Positions 24,291 to 33,561 of a stretch of DNA of 64,000 bases are shown here, piece by piece. The stretch comes from CAZPBN01 sp964584935 (lineage in GTDB: Bacteria; Acidobacteriota; Aminicenantia; Aminicenantales; Aminicenantaceae). How positions within the stretch are numbered: the stretch's first letter is position 1; every line of letters starts with the position of its first letter. The position numbers and the translations under genes are program-made. The notes below the pieces were generated by a model. The model was not told where the DNA came from. It saw only the letters and a list, made by a program, of their open reading frames with translations, and ran no database searches. The stretch is taken from positions 1 to 64,000 of the forward strand of contig CAZPBN010000013.1 of NCBI GenBank assembly GCA_964584935.1, given 5' to 3'.

Positions 24291-25333
24291 TAATTTGTTC
24301 CTTGAATTCCATTTGTTTTTTTATTTCTTTTTTTTAAGAAAGGAATAGCCAGAATAAGGATACTGATAATCCCCAGAGAATATTCAAAGAGATTGGTAAT
24401 CAAATGAACCCCTATTCCGGAAATGATAGCCAGACGAGGTTCAAAGTTCATAAGATTTAAGGTCAAAGCCCATGCAGATTCCCAGGTGCCGAATCCACCA
24501 ATTCCTTTGACAGGAAGAATGGAGGTGAGTTCGGCTCCAGTTATCCCCAGAATGGTTTTGCTGAGACTAATGATACTGAGGGTAAAACCAAAGCTTTTTA
24601 GAAGGGAAAAAAGAAGAAAATAGAGCGATGCATACTTTGCGAGTCGGATGAGAAAAGAAACTGAAAAAACTTTCCAGTAGATGTTCCTTTTTTTTATATG
24701 CTCTGTGCTTTCAATAGTCAGTTCTATTTTTTTTATGGATATTTGCGTCCACTTATGACTATCCAGTTTGAACAATTTGAGAAAAGAGGCATACAGTTTG
24801 AGGATAATTGATAATATAGAGGTTAATTGCCATAAAATGAAAAGAATAAGAAGCAGAAAAATAAAAGACAGAGCAAGGAAAGACCAGCTTGAAACAAATG
24901 TCTTACCCAGGCCAACGGCAAAAATGGACAGTATGAGAAAGGGGCTCAGAGTGATAAAATCAAACACTATAGAGATAACAAAAGTAGAGGTGGCTTCTTC
25001 AAATTTATATTTGAATCTTTTATTAAGAATATAGATATAAGAAAAAGAACCTATCCTTGCCGGTAGAAGATCAACAAAAAGATTCCTGACTAATGTCACA
25101 AGAAAAATATTTCCAAAGTTAATGGAATGAGGAGAAAGAAGCATTTTATAGCGGACAGCCCGTAAGATCGACCCAGTGAAGGCGATAATGATAAATATGA
25201 TAATACCGGGATAATAAAGGTTTCGAACGGTCAGAGAAACGTCTTCCGGTTGTATCTGATTCAGCAAAATATAGATAAGAACAACAGAAATAACGAAGGA
25301 AAGCCCGATGTAGACAATTTTGTTTTTGGACAT
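24290..25333 (-). CDS. Flippase-like membrane protein of the LPG-synthase TM family
   Basis: This 347-residue protein has about eight hydrophobic helices and the family landmarks FTGSILRAVRYKMLL (about 53-67), PARIGSFSYIYILNKRF (about 95-111) and LPVKGIGGFGTWE (about 277-289). It belongs to the UPF0104/lysylphosphatidylglycerol-synthase transmembrane family (AglD-like), which move or modify lipid-linked groups and lack the aminoacyl-transfer domain of MprF. It is first in the operon with tldD and pmbA, its stop codon overlapping the proposed tldD start. Its promoter ends 8 bases before the ATG and there is no Shine-Dalgarno site. Confidence 0.85.
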   Translation of the reverse strand: MSKNKIVYIGLSFVISVVLIYILLNQIQPEDVSLTVRNLYYPGIIIFIIIAFTGSILRAVRYKMLLSPHSINFGNIFLVTLVRNLFVDLLPARIGSFSYIYILNKRFKYKFEEATSTFVISIVFDFITLSPFLILSIFAVGLGKTFVSSWSFLALSFIFLLLILFILWQLTSILSIILKLYASFLKLFKLDSHKWTQISIKKIELTIESTEHIKKRNIYWKVFSVSFLIRLAKYASLYFLLFSLLKSFGFTLSIISLSKTILGITGAELTSILPVKGIGGFGTWESAWALTLNLMNFEPRLAIISGIGVHLITNLFEYSLGIISILILAIPFLKKRNKKTNGIQGTN

Positions 25334-25341
25334 GAAAATAT

Positions 25342-25370
25342 ATTAAATACTAATTTCTTTGATCTGTCAA
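25342..25370 (-). promoter_or_regulatory. Promoter for the flippase-tldD-pmbA operon, nearly leaderless
   Basis: On the minus strand TTGACA and TTTAAT are separated by 17 bases. Only 8 bases lie between the -10 box and the ATG, leaving a leader of about one or two nucleotides. Confidence 0.6.
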
Positions 25371-25474
25371 AATAATTTGTGACAAAGTCCTTATTTTTTT
25401 TATTTATTTAAGAATATTTTTATGATTGAGTTGCATGGGTTGATATAAATTTGATATTAAATTGTAATAAAGAC

Positions 25475-25503
25475 TTGAGGATTGATAAAAAAAAAAATAT
25501 AAT
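25475..25503 (+). promoter_or_regulatory. Promoter of nadC-nadB, predicted leaderless
   Basis: TTGAGG and a consensus TATAAT are separated by 17 bases, mostly a run of A. The -10 box ends 6 bases before the nadC ATG, so initiation should fall on the A of the start codon. Confidence 0.65.
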
Positions 25504-25509
25504 TTTTTT

Positions 25510-26343
25510 ATGAATGAAGAAATTATAGATAATATTATTAGCCTTGCTCTGAAAGAGGATATTCCCCATGGGGATATAACTTCAGAAAGTGTTATTTCGC
25601 CTGATTCTGTTTCTGATGCGGTGATAGTCGCCAAAGAAGATTGTATTCTTTCAGGGTTAGGGATTGCCGAAAAGGTATTCAAAACCATTGATGGTTCGGT
25701 TCGATTCAAGCCTTTCTTCAAAGACGGCCAATCTGTAAAAAAATATGATCAAATAGCGTCCATTTCAGGAAAATCCATTTCTCTGCTCAAAGGAGAAAGA
25801 ACAGCCCTTAACTTTATCCAAAGAATGTCCGGAATTTCAACCAAAACAAACAGATTTGTCAAAGCCCTGGAAGGGACAAAAACGAAAGTTCTGGACACCC
25901 GTAAAACCACTCCTGGCCTAAGGATTTTAGAAAAATATGCCGTCAAAATGGGGGGAGGAGAGAATCACCGTTTGAATCTTTCCAGTATGGTCATTATTAA
26001 AGATAATCATATTCAAATCACGGGGAGCATCTCAGATTCTGTTCAAAAAGCAAAAGAAAAAATGAAAAAAGATATGAAAATTGAAGTGGAAGCAAGAAAT
26101 TTTGAAGAGGTCAAAGGAGCAATCAATAGTGGTGTGGATATGGTCATGCTTGATAACATGGGTATCAAAGATATTAAAAAAGTAGTACAATGGTTTAAAA
26201 ACAAAGTGTTGTTTGAGGTTTCAGGTAATGTGGATTTGGAAGATATCAAAAAACTTGCTTCCACTGGAGTCGATTTTATATCGGTGGGAGCTTTGACCCA
26301 TTCCTATAAATCGATCGATTTGAGTATGGAAATAATACGCTGA
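25510..26343 (+). CDS. nadC: Nicotinate-nucleotide pyrophosphorylase (carboxylating)
   Basis: The 277-residue enzyme converts quinolinate and PRPP to nicotinate mononucleotide in de novo NAD synthesis. Landmarks are EDIPHGDITSESV (17-29), ERTALNFIQRMSGI, LDTRKTTPGLRILEKYAV, GGGENHRLNLS and IKDNHI, then the ammonia-channel side MLDNM and EVSGNV. It is followed after 13 bases by nadB. The start codon has no ribosome binding site and sits at the predicted transcription start, so translation is probably leaderless. No nadA is present in this window. Confidence 0.96.
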   Translation: MNEEIIDNIISLALKEDIPHGDITSESVISPDSVSDAVIVAKEDCILSGLGIAEKVFKTIDGSVRFKPFFKDGQSVKKYDQIASISGKSISLLKGERTALNFIQRMSGISTKTNRFVKALEGTKTKVLDTRKTTPGLRILEKYAVKMGGGENHRLNLSSMVIIKDNHIQITGSISDSVQKAKEKMKKDMKIEVEARNFEEVKGAINSGVDMVMLDNMGIKDIKKVVQWFKNKVLFEVSGNVDLEDIKKLASTGVDFISVGALTHSYKSIDLSMEIIR

Positions 26344-26356
26344 GTTTAAAAATACA

Positions 26357-27928
26357 ATGAAGGATAGTCAAATAAATACAGATGTTCTCATTATCGGTTG
26401 TGGTATATCCGGTGCAAGCGCAGCTCTGGAAGCGGCTAAAAGTGGCTTGCGAGTGATTATCATAACTAAAAATAATGAACCCGAAGAATCAAATACCTAT
26501 TATGCGCAGGGAGGAATCGTTTCAATGGGAAAGGATGACCGCCCTGAATTACTGAAAGAGGACATCATTAATACAGGTGACGGGATTAACAATCCGGATT
26601 CAGTTAAAGTCCTGGTTAAAGAAGGAAAAGATATGGTCGATAAAATATTGATTAAGGAATTAAATATTCCTTTTACAAAATCCAGTCCTTATTCGTTAGA
26701 TTATGCTCATGAGGCTGGACATTCCAGGAGGCGGATACTTCATGTTAAGGATACAACTGGGAAGACCATCGAGGAAAGATTTATCGATCATTTGAAATCA
26801 TATTCAAACGTTACCCTTCTGTCAGACCACACAGCGGTGGATTTGTTGTCGATTCCCTACCATTCGAAAAATTTGACTTCATTTTACAAAAAACCGAAAT
26901 GCATCGGAGCTTATGTTCTCGACAACAAAAAAGGCAAAGTGAAGACAATTTTTTCCCATTATACCATATTGGCGACAGGAGGATGTGGGGCTGTTTATCT
27001 TTATACATCCAATCCAGAGAATTCGGTGGGAGATGGTTATGCCATGGCTTACAAAGCGGGAGCCAGGATAATCAATATGGAATACATCCAATTTCATCCC
27101 ACTTCTCTTTTTCAAAGGGATAAACAAAATTTTTTGATATCCGAAACAATCAGGGGAGAAGGGGCTCGATTGAAGACTCAGGAGGGGAATACATTCATGG
27201 AAAATTATAGTGATAAGAAAGACCTCGCTCCTCGTGATGAAGTGACCCGCGCTATTTATGAACAAATGACCAACACGAATTCCAGTTACCTGTATTTGGA
27301 TTTGGCTTCATATGCAAAAGTTAATATAAAAAAAAGATTTCCAAATATATACAGCACTTGTCTTGATAATGGGATTGATATAACCAAGGAACCCATCCCC
27401 ATTGTTCCTGCTGCTCATTATTGCTGCGGAGGGGTATTGGCTGATGAATATGGAAGAACTTCTTTGAAAGGCCTTTATGCAGTGGGAGAGGTTTCCTGTA
27501 CAGGTGTCCATGGGGCAAATCGGCTTGCCTCCACTTCCCTCTTGGAAGGATTGTTGTGGGGATGCCATGCGTCCAAACACATCGCATCTCATTTTGATCC
27601 TGAGTTGGATTACGATCAGGAAGAGATTCATGACTGGTATTATCCGGAGGAAGACGAAGATGTCGACAGAGCTTTGATCAATCAAGATTGGCTGTCTATA
27701 AAATCAACCATGTGGAATTATACGGGAATTGTGAGAACAAAAAAAAGATTGGAACGGGCGAGGGCAGATCTAGACTATTTAAGGCATAGAATCGAGAAAT
27801 TCTATAAAGAAGCAAGAATGGGTCCTGGTATTGTGGAACTGAAACATGGAATACAAGTGGCGCTATTAATCACTTATGCCGCTATCAATAATCCGGTGAG
27901 CCTCGGAGCCCATTATATTAAAGAATAA
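26357..27928 (+). CDS. nadB: L-aspartate oxidase
   Basis: This 523-residue flavoprotein oxidises aspartate to iminoaspartate, the substrate of quinolinate synthase. FAD-binding GCGISGASAALEAAKSG (14-30), YYAQGGIV, HEAGHSRRRILHVKD, ATGGCGAVYLYTSNP, MEYIQFHPTSL, RGEGARLKTQEG and the GVHGANRLASTSLLEGL loop are all present, and the Arg and His residues of the fumarate-reductase-like active site are intact. It shares a transcript with nadC. The C-terminal helical domain is normal length. Confidence 0.96.
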   Translation: MKDSQINTDVLIIGCGISGASAALEAAKSGLRVIIITKNNEPEESNTYYAQGGIVSMGKDDRPELLKEDIINTGDGINNPDSVKVLVKEGKDMVDKILIKELNIPFTKSSPYSLDYAHEAGHSRRRILHVKDTTGKTIEERFIDHLKSYSNVTLLSDHTAVDLLSIPYHSKNLTSFYKKPKCIGAYVLDNKKGKVKTIFSHYTILATGGCGAVYLYTSNPENSVGDGYAMAYKAGARIINMEYIQFHPTSLFQRDKQNFLISETIRGEGARLKTQEGNTFMENYSDKKDLAPRDEVTRAIYEQMTNTNSSYLYLDLASYAKVNIKKRFPNIYSTCLDNGIDITKEPIPIVPAAHYCCGGVLADEYGRTSLKGLYAVGEVSCTGVHGANRLASTSLLEGLLWGCHASKHIASHFDPELDYDQEEIHDWYYPEEDEDVDRALINQDWLSIKSTMWNYTGIVRTKKRLERARADLDYLRHRIEKFYKEARMGPGIVELKHGIQVALLITYAAINNPVSLGAHYIKE

Positions 27929-28486
27929 GACTGTTTTCCTGTTCTTTTGTTATCCACATCATCCGGCGAAGAAATCGCTGTTTTAGAAAGAAATCAGGAA
28001 TTTGTTTTGATGATAAGTTTTATCCCCTCCGTATTTTTAAACAAAAAAAATCTTGGGCTCTCTGTTTTTTTTAGGGAAACTTCCATATAACCTGACCTTC
28101 CCTCAATGAGAAATGGTTCTTTATCCCCGGCTTGAGTGTAACTGGAATAAATCCTGGTGAAAGATTTATTTCTGTTGAACTGTCATCATAAAATAGTAAT
28201 TGAAGTTCCTCCATTTTTTACTTCTAACCAGCCCCTTTGATAAAGTTCCTCTGGTATGTGTGAAAAAAGGAAAGGGAAGGGAACGAAATATTTGACTTTT
28301 TTCCATATACATATAAAATATCTAAAATCAGAATATTTCCACGTTGATGCTGTAAGAGAAGCAATTTTTGGGGTAGCGAATAGTTAGGGATAGTAAAGAT
28401 GAACACTTAATAATAAATATTTAAAACAGTTATTTTTTATTGTTACCGGATTGTTTTTTAGTTCTTTAGATAAAGAGGAGAGAACT
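27929..28486. other. Gap before ileS with a frameshifted gene remnant
   Basis: The 558 bases between nadB and ileS contain a broken minus-strand frame (27994-28256) and, on the right, the ileS leader with AGAGGAGAG before the start. I looked for a T-box leader ahead of ileS and found no specifier loop or conserved bulge. Confidence 0.5.
27994..28256 (-). pseudogene. Frameshifted remnant of an unidentified small protein
   Basis: Read on the minus strand, three short frames join into one plausible protein if two frameshifts are allowed. The first is IPEELYQRGWLEVKNGGTSI, then FYDDSSTEINLSPGFIPVTL, then DKEPFLIEGRSGYMEVSLKK up to IKLIIKTNS and a TGA at 27996-27994. The pieces are alternating hydrophobic/polar and look like a beta-rich domain. 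Each single frame is stopped early (for example by TGATGA after the first piece). I do not recognise the family. The join is my reconstruction and could be fortuitous. Confidence 0.4.
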
Positions 28487-31267
28487 ATGGTCGAAAAGTT
28501 CAAGATAAAAGACACTCTGAATCTTCCCCAGACCTCTTTTTCAATGAAAGCGAAATTATCTCAAAAAGAACCTGAAATAATGAAAAAGTGGGAGGAAATG
28601 AATCTATATGAGAAAATTCAGGAAAAAAGAAATGGATGCCCCGTTTTTGTTTTGCATGACGGTCCTCCTTATGCCAATGGATATATTCATCTGGGAACAG
28701 CCTTGAATAAGATATTGAAGGATTTTATTATCAGAACAAAAACAATGCAGGGATATAAAGCTCCCTACCTCCCGGGATGGGATTGTCACGGACTTCCAAT
28801 TGAAATTAGGGTGGATCAAATTTTAGGAGAGAAAAAGAAAGAATTGTCGGTCATAGAAATAAGGGAGGAATGTAAAAAATATGCCCTTAAATATGTGGAT
28901 ATCCAGAAAAATCAGTTTAAAAGATTAGGAGTTTTGGGGGAGTGGGATAAACCTTATTTAACAATGGATACTGAATATGAAGCAGAAGTATTGAGATATC
29001 TGGCTGCTTTTTTTGCCAGCGGTAATGTGTATAAAGGGAAAAGGCCGGTTCACTGGTGTCCGAACTGCCAGACAGCCCTTGCTGAAGCAGAAATTGAATA
29101 TAAAGAAAGGAAATCATATTCGATTTATGTCAAATTTCCAATGATTTCAGACCTTTCAGAAAAATTTCCAGAATTAAAAGGAAAGAAAGTCTATGTTCTG
29201 ATCTGGACGACCACACCTTGGACTTTACCTGCCAATCTAGCTATAGCATTTCATCCTGACTTTGAATATTCTGCATTTGAATATCAGGGAGAAGTTTATA
29301 TTGCAGCAAGCCGTTTGGTTCCGGTTATTTCCGAAGAACTGGGAATGAAAGGTCCCAAAAAGATTGTTCAATTTCCAGGAAAAGAGATGGAGGGATTCAA
29401 AGCGAGACATCCTTTTGTTGACAGAGAATCTGTATTTGTTCTTGCCAATTATGTGACCCTTGAACAGGGAACAGGATGTGTGCACACGGCTCCTGGTCAC
29501 GGCTATGAAGATTATCTAACCGGACTTTCCTACAATCTTGATATATATACACCTGTTGATAAAAAAGGAAAATTCACTGACGAAGTGGAGAAATATTCCG
29601 GTTTAAGCGTATTTGAAGCCAATAAATTTATTAATGATGATATGAAAAAAGACGGAACTCTCTTAAAGGAAGGAGAATACCATCATTCCTATCCCCACTG
29701 CTGGCGTTGTAAAAAGCCAGTGATCTTTCGCGCCACTTATCAATGGTTCATCTCTATGGATAAAAATAATCTTAGAAAAAAAGCACTGGAGTGGATCAAA
29801 AAAGTAGAATGGATTCCTTCATGGGGAGAGGAAAGAATTGCCAATATGGTTACAGGACGGCCTGACTGGTGCATTTCCAGGCAGAGGTCCTGGGGAGTTC
29901 CCATTCCTGCCTTTTATTGCAAAAACTGTAAAGAAGTTATTGCCAACGAGGAGATAACTCAAGCTGTTGCCGATATTTTTGAAAAAGAAGGATCGAATGC
30001 CTGGTATGTCAAAGAAAATTCAGAATTGATTCCCGACCAGGTGAAATGTCCCAAATGCGGATCCAAAGAGCTCGTTAAGGAAGATAATATTCTGGATGTT
30101 TGGTTTGAATCAGGAGCCAGTCATAATGTTTTGGGAAAAAGAGAGGATCTCCCCTGGCCATCGGATATTTATATCGAAGGCCACGATCAGTACAGAGGAT
30201 GGTTCAACAGTTCTCTTCTGGTTGGGGTAGCGGCAAAAAATGCTTCTCCCTATAAATGTGTGATCACTCATGGTTTTGTTCTTGATGAAAAGGGAAGAGG
30301 GATGTCAAAATCTCTTGGCAATATCATAAACCCGGAAGAAATCATTTCAAAAAATGGGGCAGAGATACTGAGGTTATGGATTGCCATGTTGAATTATAAA
30401 GAGGATGCTCGTTTTGGACCGGAAATTCTCCAGAGAATTGTTGAAGCTTATAGAAAAATGAGAAATACCTGGAGATTTATGTTAGGAAATCTTTTTGATT
30501 TTTCTCCTGAAAAAGAATCCGTAGACATTTCCGATATGCCTATGTTAGACCGTTATATTCTTGAAGAAAGTTACCGATTAGGAAAAAAGATTCTTAAAGC
30601 CTATGAAAATTTTGAGTATCATGTGGTTTTTCATAAAATGTATAAGTATTTTACAGTCGATCTCAGTTCATTTTATCTAGACATTATAAAAGACAGGCTT
30701 TATTGTTCCGGAAAAAATTCAAGACAAAGAAAATCAATTCAAACAGCTCTATTTCATATTTTGAAAAACACCTTGATACTTTTAGCCCCTGTGTTGCCGT
30801 TCACCACAGAGGAAGCATGGGAACTCATTCCTGGATTTGAAGGTAAAGAAGAATCGGTTCATATGGAACAATTTCCTTCTTTTGACCAGAAATGGATTGA
30901 GGAAGATTTATTCAAAGAAGGAGAAGAGCTTTTGTCGATAAGAGAACAAGTGTTGAAAGAATTGGAAAAAGCAAGGGAAGCAAAAATAATAGGAAATTCG
31001 CTCGAGGCAAAAATTATTCTTAAAGTTCCTTCTTATCAAGAACGTGTTTTAAATAAATATGAAGAAGAACTCTCTTATCTTTTTATTGTTTCTTCAGTCA
31101 AATTGATAAAGAGTCCGGAAAAAGAATTAAAAATAGATGTGAAGAAAGCAGATGGAGAAAAATGCCAGAGATGCTGGAATTTTTCAACTTATATCGGTCA
31201 GAGTGCAGAATATCCTGAATTTTGTTCCCGATGTGAAGAGGTTGTGAAGAGGATGGATGCTCAATGA
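28487..31267 (+). CDS. ileS: Isoleucyl-tRNA synthetase
   Basis: I start the gene at ATG 28487 (926 residues), which has GAGGAG six to seven bases upstream. The longer frame from 28451 adds 12 residues without a ribosome binding site. The class I signatures are PYANGYIHLGTAL (HIGH variant HLGT) and GRGMSKSLGN (KMSKS variant MSKS). WDCHGLPIE and the editing-domain sequence WTTTPWTLPANLA are typical. The C-terminal zinc finger is complete (CQRC and CSRC), as in bacterial type 1 IleRS. It heads an overlapping operon with lspA, lgt and rluD. Confidence 0.96.
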   Translation: MVEKFKIKDTLNLPQTSFSMKAKLSQKEPEIMKKWEEMNLYEKIQEKRNGCPVFVLHDGPPYANGYIHLGTALNKILKDFIIRTKTMQGYKAPYLPGWDCHGLPIEIRVDQILGEKKKELSVIEIREECKKYALKYVDIQKNQFKRLGVLGEWDKPYLTMDTEYEAEVLRYLAAFFASGNVYKGKRPVHWCPNCQTALAEAEIEYKERKSYSIYVKFPMISDLSEKFPELKGKKVYVLIWTTTPWTLPANLAIAFHPDFEYSAFEYQGEVYIAASRLVPVISEELGMKGPKKIVQFPGKEMEGFKARHPFVDRESVFVLANYVTLEQGTGCVHTAPGHGYEDYLTGLSYNLDIYTPVDKKGKFTDEVEKYSGLSVFEANKFINDDMKKDGTLLKEGEYHHSYPHCWRCKKPVIFRATYQWFISMDKNNLRKKALEWIKKVEWIPSWGEERIANMVTGRPDWCISRQRSWGVPIPAFYCKNCKEVIANEEITQAVADIFEKEGSNAWYVKENSELIPDQVKCPKCGSKELVKEDNILDVWFESGASHNVLGKREDLPWPSDIYIEGHDQYRGWFNSSLLVGVAAKNASPYKCVITHGFVLDEKGRGMSKSLGNIINPEEIISKNGAEILRLWIAMLNYKEDARFGPEILQRIVEAYRKMRNTWRFMLGNLFDFSPEKESVDISDMPMLDRYILEESYRLGKKILKAYENFEYHVVFHKMYKYFTVDLSSFYLDIIKDRLYCSGKNSRQRKSIQTALFHILKNTLILLAPVLPFTTEEAWELIPGFEGKEESVHMEQFPSFDQKWIEEDLFKEGEELLSIREQVLKELEKAREAKIIGNSLEAKIILKVPSYQERVLNKYEEELSYLFIVSSVKLIKSPEKELKIDVKKADGEKCQRCWNFSTYIGQSAEYPEFCSRCEEVVKRMDAQ

Positions 31268-31758
31268 ATCGAAGAATCTTTTACATCATCTTAGTTTTAT
31301 TTTTTCTGGTGACTGATAAATTGAGCAAATACCTGATTGTCAAAAATATAGCGCTCTATGATCATAAGGTGATCATCCCCGGCTTTCTCAATTTCACCCA
31401 TATCCGGAACCGAGGAGTGATATTTGGTTTATTTTCCCAGTCAAGCAGTGATATCAGTCATATCATTCTTTTAATCATTCAAACAGCCGCTATTATTCTA
31501 GTGATCTATTTTTTTCTCAAAACCCCTTACAGTGATATTCTTTCGAAAATATCTCTTTCCTTAATAACGGCTGGCGCTCTGGGTAATTTATCTGATAGAA
31601 TTGTGAATAAATATGTGGTTGATTTTATTGATATTTATATTAAACAATGGAATTGGGCCATATTCAATGTGGCTGATTCCTGTATCACCATAGGGGCAAT
31701 CCTTATGATGTTTGTTTTTATATTTAAAAGGAGAGAAAAATGCATCCAATCCTCATAA
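31264..31758 (+). CDS. lspA: Lipoprotein signal peptidase (signal peptidase II)
   Basis: This 164-residue four-helix membrane protease removes signal peptides from diacylglyceryl-modified prolipoproteins. The catalytic aspartates are Asp120 (YVVDFIDIY) and Asp138 (FNVADSCITIG), with supporting motifs TDKLSKYL, RNRGVIFGLF and GNLSDRI. The ATG overlaps the ileS stop (ATGA) and the gene overlaps lgt by 19 bases, so it is co-translated with both. With lgt next door, the first two lipoprotein maturation steps are encoded together; an lnt gene is not seen. Confidence 0.95.
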   Translation: MNRRIFYIILVLFFLVTDKLSKYLIVKNIALYDHKVIIPGFLNFTHIRNRGVIFGLFSQSSSDISHIILLIIQTAAIILVIYFFLKTPYSDILSKISLSLITAGALGNLSDRIVNKYVVDFIDIYIKQWNWAIFNVADSCITIGAILMMFVFIFKRREKCIQSS

Positions 31759-32534
31759 AAATCGGTTCTGTCACCATTCATTCTTATGGTTTTATGATGG
31801 CAATAGGAGTGATAGCGGCATTTTTATTTGTGTATTATCATGGAAAAAAACAGGGCCTTCCTGCATCAAAAATAATCGATATGGGATTTTTCGTCGTCCT
31901 CATCTCTTTGATTGGAGCCAAACTTATTCTGTTTATTGGGGATATTCCCTTGTACATCAATAATCCTAAAGAGTTATTGAGTTTACTCCGATCCGGCGGG
32001 GTTTTTCAGGGTGGTCTTGCCTTTGGCTTCGTTTTTGCCTTGTGGTATATGTGGAAACACAAGCTTCCCATATGGAAAGTTGCCGATATTGTGGCACCAG
32101 GAGTTGCCTTGGGACATGGATTTGGGAGAATAGGGTGCTTTCTTGCCGGATGTTGTTTTGGTCGAGAAAGTTCAATGCCATGGGGAGTGACTTTTTCCAG
32201 CCAATATGCCAGTAATATCACCGGAGTTCCACTTGGAGTGAAAATTCATCCCACTCAATTGTATGAATCGGTTTTGAATTTCCTTAATTTCTTTGTGCTT
32301 TTTTATTTATTAAAGAAAAAAAAATTTGACGGTCAGGTCTTTGCTTTTTATATAATCAATTATTCCATACTGAGGTTTTTTGTTGAATTTTACCGTTGGC
32401 ATCCAGATAAATATTTTCTTTTTCCAGATGCGTCTTTTTATCTGAAATTCTCTTTTCATCAGATATTCTGTGTGGTTGGTTTGGCAGCAGGATTGATTCT
32501 GTTGATGATTTTGAGAAAAAGAAAAAGTGCCTGA
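31740..32534 (+). CDS. lgt: Prolipoprotein diacylglyceryl transferase
   Basis: The 264-residue polytopic enzyme transfers diacylglycerol from phosphatidylglycerol to the lipobox cysteine. Diagnostic segments are IHSYGFMMAIG near the N-terminus, RSGGVFQGGLAFG, the signature GHGFGRIGCFLAGCCFGR (about 127-144), HPTQLYES and FRFFVEFYR-like RFFVEFYRWHPD near the C-terminus. GGAGAG precedes the ATG within the end of lspA. The next gene, rluD, begins 8 bases before this stop. Confidence 0.95.
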   Translation: MHPILIKIGSVTIHSYGFMMAIGVIAAFLFVYYHGKKQGLPASKIIDMGFFVVLISLIGAKLILFIGDIPLYINNPKELLSLLRSGGVFQGGLAFGFVFALWYMWKHKLPIWKVADIVAPGVALGHGFGRIGCFLAGCCFGRESSMPWGVTFSSQYASNITGVPLGVKIHPTQLYESVLNFLNFFVLFYLLKKKKFDGQVFAFYIINYSILRFFVEFYRWHPDKYFLFPDASFYLKFSFHQIFCVVGLAAGLILLMILRKRKSA

Positions 32535-33450
32535 AAGAAAACTCGAACTCCTCTATAATTATGACGCTGAACAAAGACTGGATATTTTTTTAAACAATGA
32601 AATTGAAGAATTAACCAGGTCTCAGATAAAAAAACTCATCGATAACAAAAAAGTCAAAGTGAACGGGATTGATAGAAAATCCAGCTATAAAGTGAACAAT
32701 AGAGACCTGGTGGAGATCACCTATGAACTATCAGAAAATACAGATATTCAACCTGTCAATATGGATCTGAACCTTATTTATGAAGATGAAGATATTATCG
32801 TTATTGATAAATGTTCCGGAATGGTTACTCATCCTGGTTCAGGGCATCGAACCGATACTTTAGTGAATGCCTTGATCTACCATTTCCCGGATATTAGGGA
32901 AGTGGGAAATCTGGAAAGGCCGGGAATTGTTCACAGATTGGATAAAGAAACTTCGGGTGTTATGGTTGTTGCTAGAAATCAGGAAGCTTATCGGTACTTA
33001 AAATGGCAGTTTAAAAATAGAGAAATTGATAAATATTACATCGGATTGGTGTGGGGAAGGATGCCAGAAAAAAGAAATAAAATATCTCTTCCTCTAGGAA
33101 GGCATGCCAAACATAGTAAAAAATTTTCAATAAAATCAAAAAAGCCAAGAGATGCAGAGACAATCTATTCTGTGTTAGAAGTTTATAAAGATTATTCTCT
33201 TCTTGAATTAAAGCCAATCACCGGCAGGACTCATCAAATTAGAGTTCACCTCTCATCAATAGGTCATCCAATTGCAGGAGATAAATTATACGGGAGGAAA
33301 AAAATAAGAAAAAGGTGTCCAAGGCTTTTTCTTCATGCCGCCCGTTTGGCATTCAAGCATCCTGTGTCAAAATTATGGAGGGAATTTTCATCTTCCCTTC
33401 CCGAAGATTTAAAGGAATTTTTAGAAACAGTAAAAAAAGACAGTGGATAA
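32527..33450 (+). CDS. rluD: RluA/RluD-family 23S rRNA pseudouridine synthase
   Basis: The 307-residue enzyme has an N-terminal S4 RNA-binding domain (about 15-75; RLDIFLNNEIEELTRSQIKKL) and a catalytic domain with GIVHRLDKETSGVMVVA, where Asp139 is the nucleophile, then KPITGRTHQIRVHL and GDKLYG. Length and the S4 domain fit RluD, which modifies helix 69, but RluC-type specificity cannot be excluded. The start is GTG at 32527, overlapping the lgt stop. The gene ends the ileS operon. Confidence 0.9.
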   Translation: MPERKLELLYNYDAEQRLDIFLNNEIEELTRSQIKKLIDNKKVKVNGIDRKSSYKVNNRDLVEITYELSENTDIQPVNMDLNLIYEDEDIIVIDKCSGMVTHPGSGHRTDTLVNALIYHFPDIREVGNLERPGIVHRLDKETSGVMVVARNQEAYRYLKWQFKNREIDKYYIGLVWGRMPEKRNKISLPLGRHAKHSKKFSIKSKKPRDAETIYSVLEVYKDYSLLELKPITGRTHQIRVHLSSIGHPIAGDKLYGRKKIRKRCPRLFLHAARLAFKHPVSKLWREFSSSLPEDLKEFLETVKKDSG

Positions 33451-33470
33451 TAAAAACACCTATTTTTATC

Positions 33471-33500
33471 TTGAGTCAAAGAGAACGTTTATTGTATCAT
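33471..33500 (+). promoter_or_regulatory. Candidate promoter of the EF-G-like gene
   Basis: TTGAGT and TATCAT with an 18-base spacer lie about 60 bases before the start codon. Confidence 0.4.
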
Positions 33501-33561
33501 AACAAATTACATGAAACGAAAATATATAGGCTAATAACTATTTTACCTAGGAGGCTGAGAT

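Noticed and set aside
26879..27265. Minus-strand 128-codon frame inside nadB
   Set aside because: It lies wholly within the conserved FAD and active-site region of nadB and has no ribosome binding site or recognisable motif.
27929..28486. T-box leader before ileS
   Set aside because: No specifier loop, T-box bulge or antiterminator could be recognised; the sequence is better explained by a decayed minus-strand frame.
28451..28486. ileS start at the earlier ATG
   Set aside because: The ATG at 28487 has a proper GAGGAG site, and the extra 12 residues do not match IleS N-termini.
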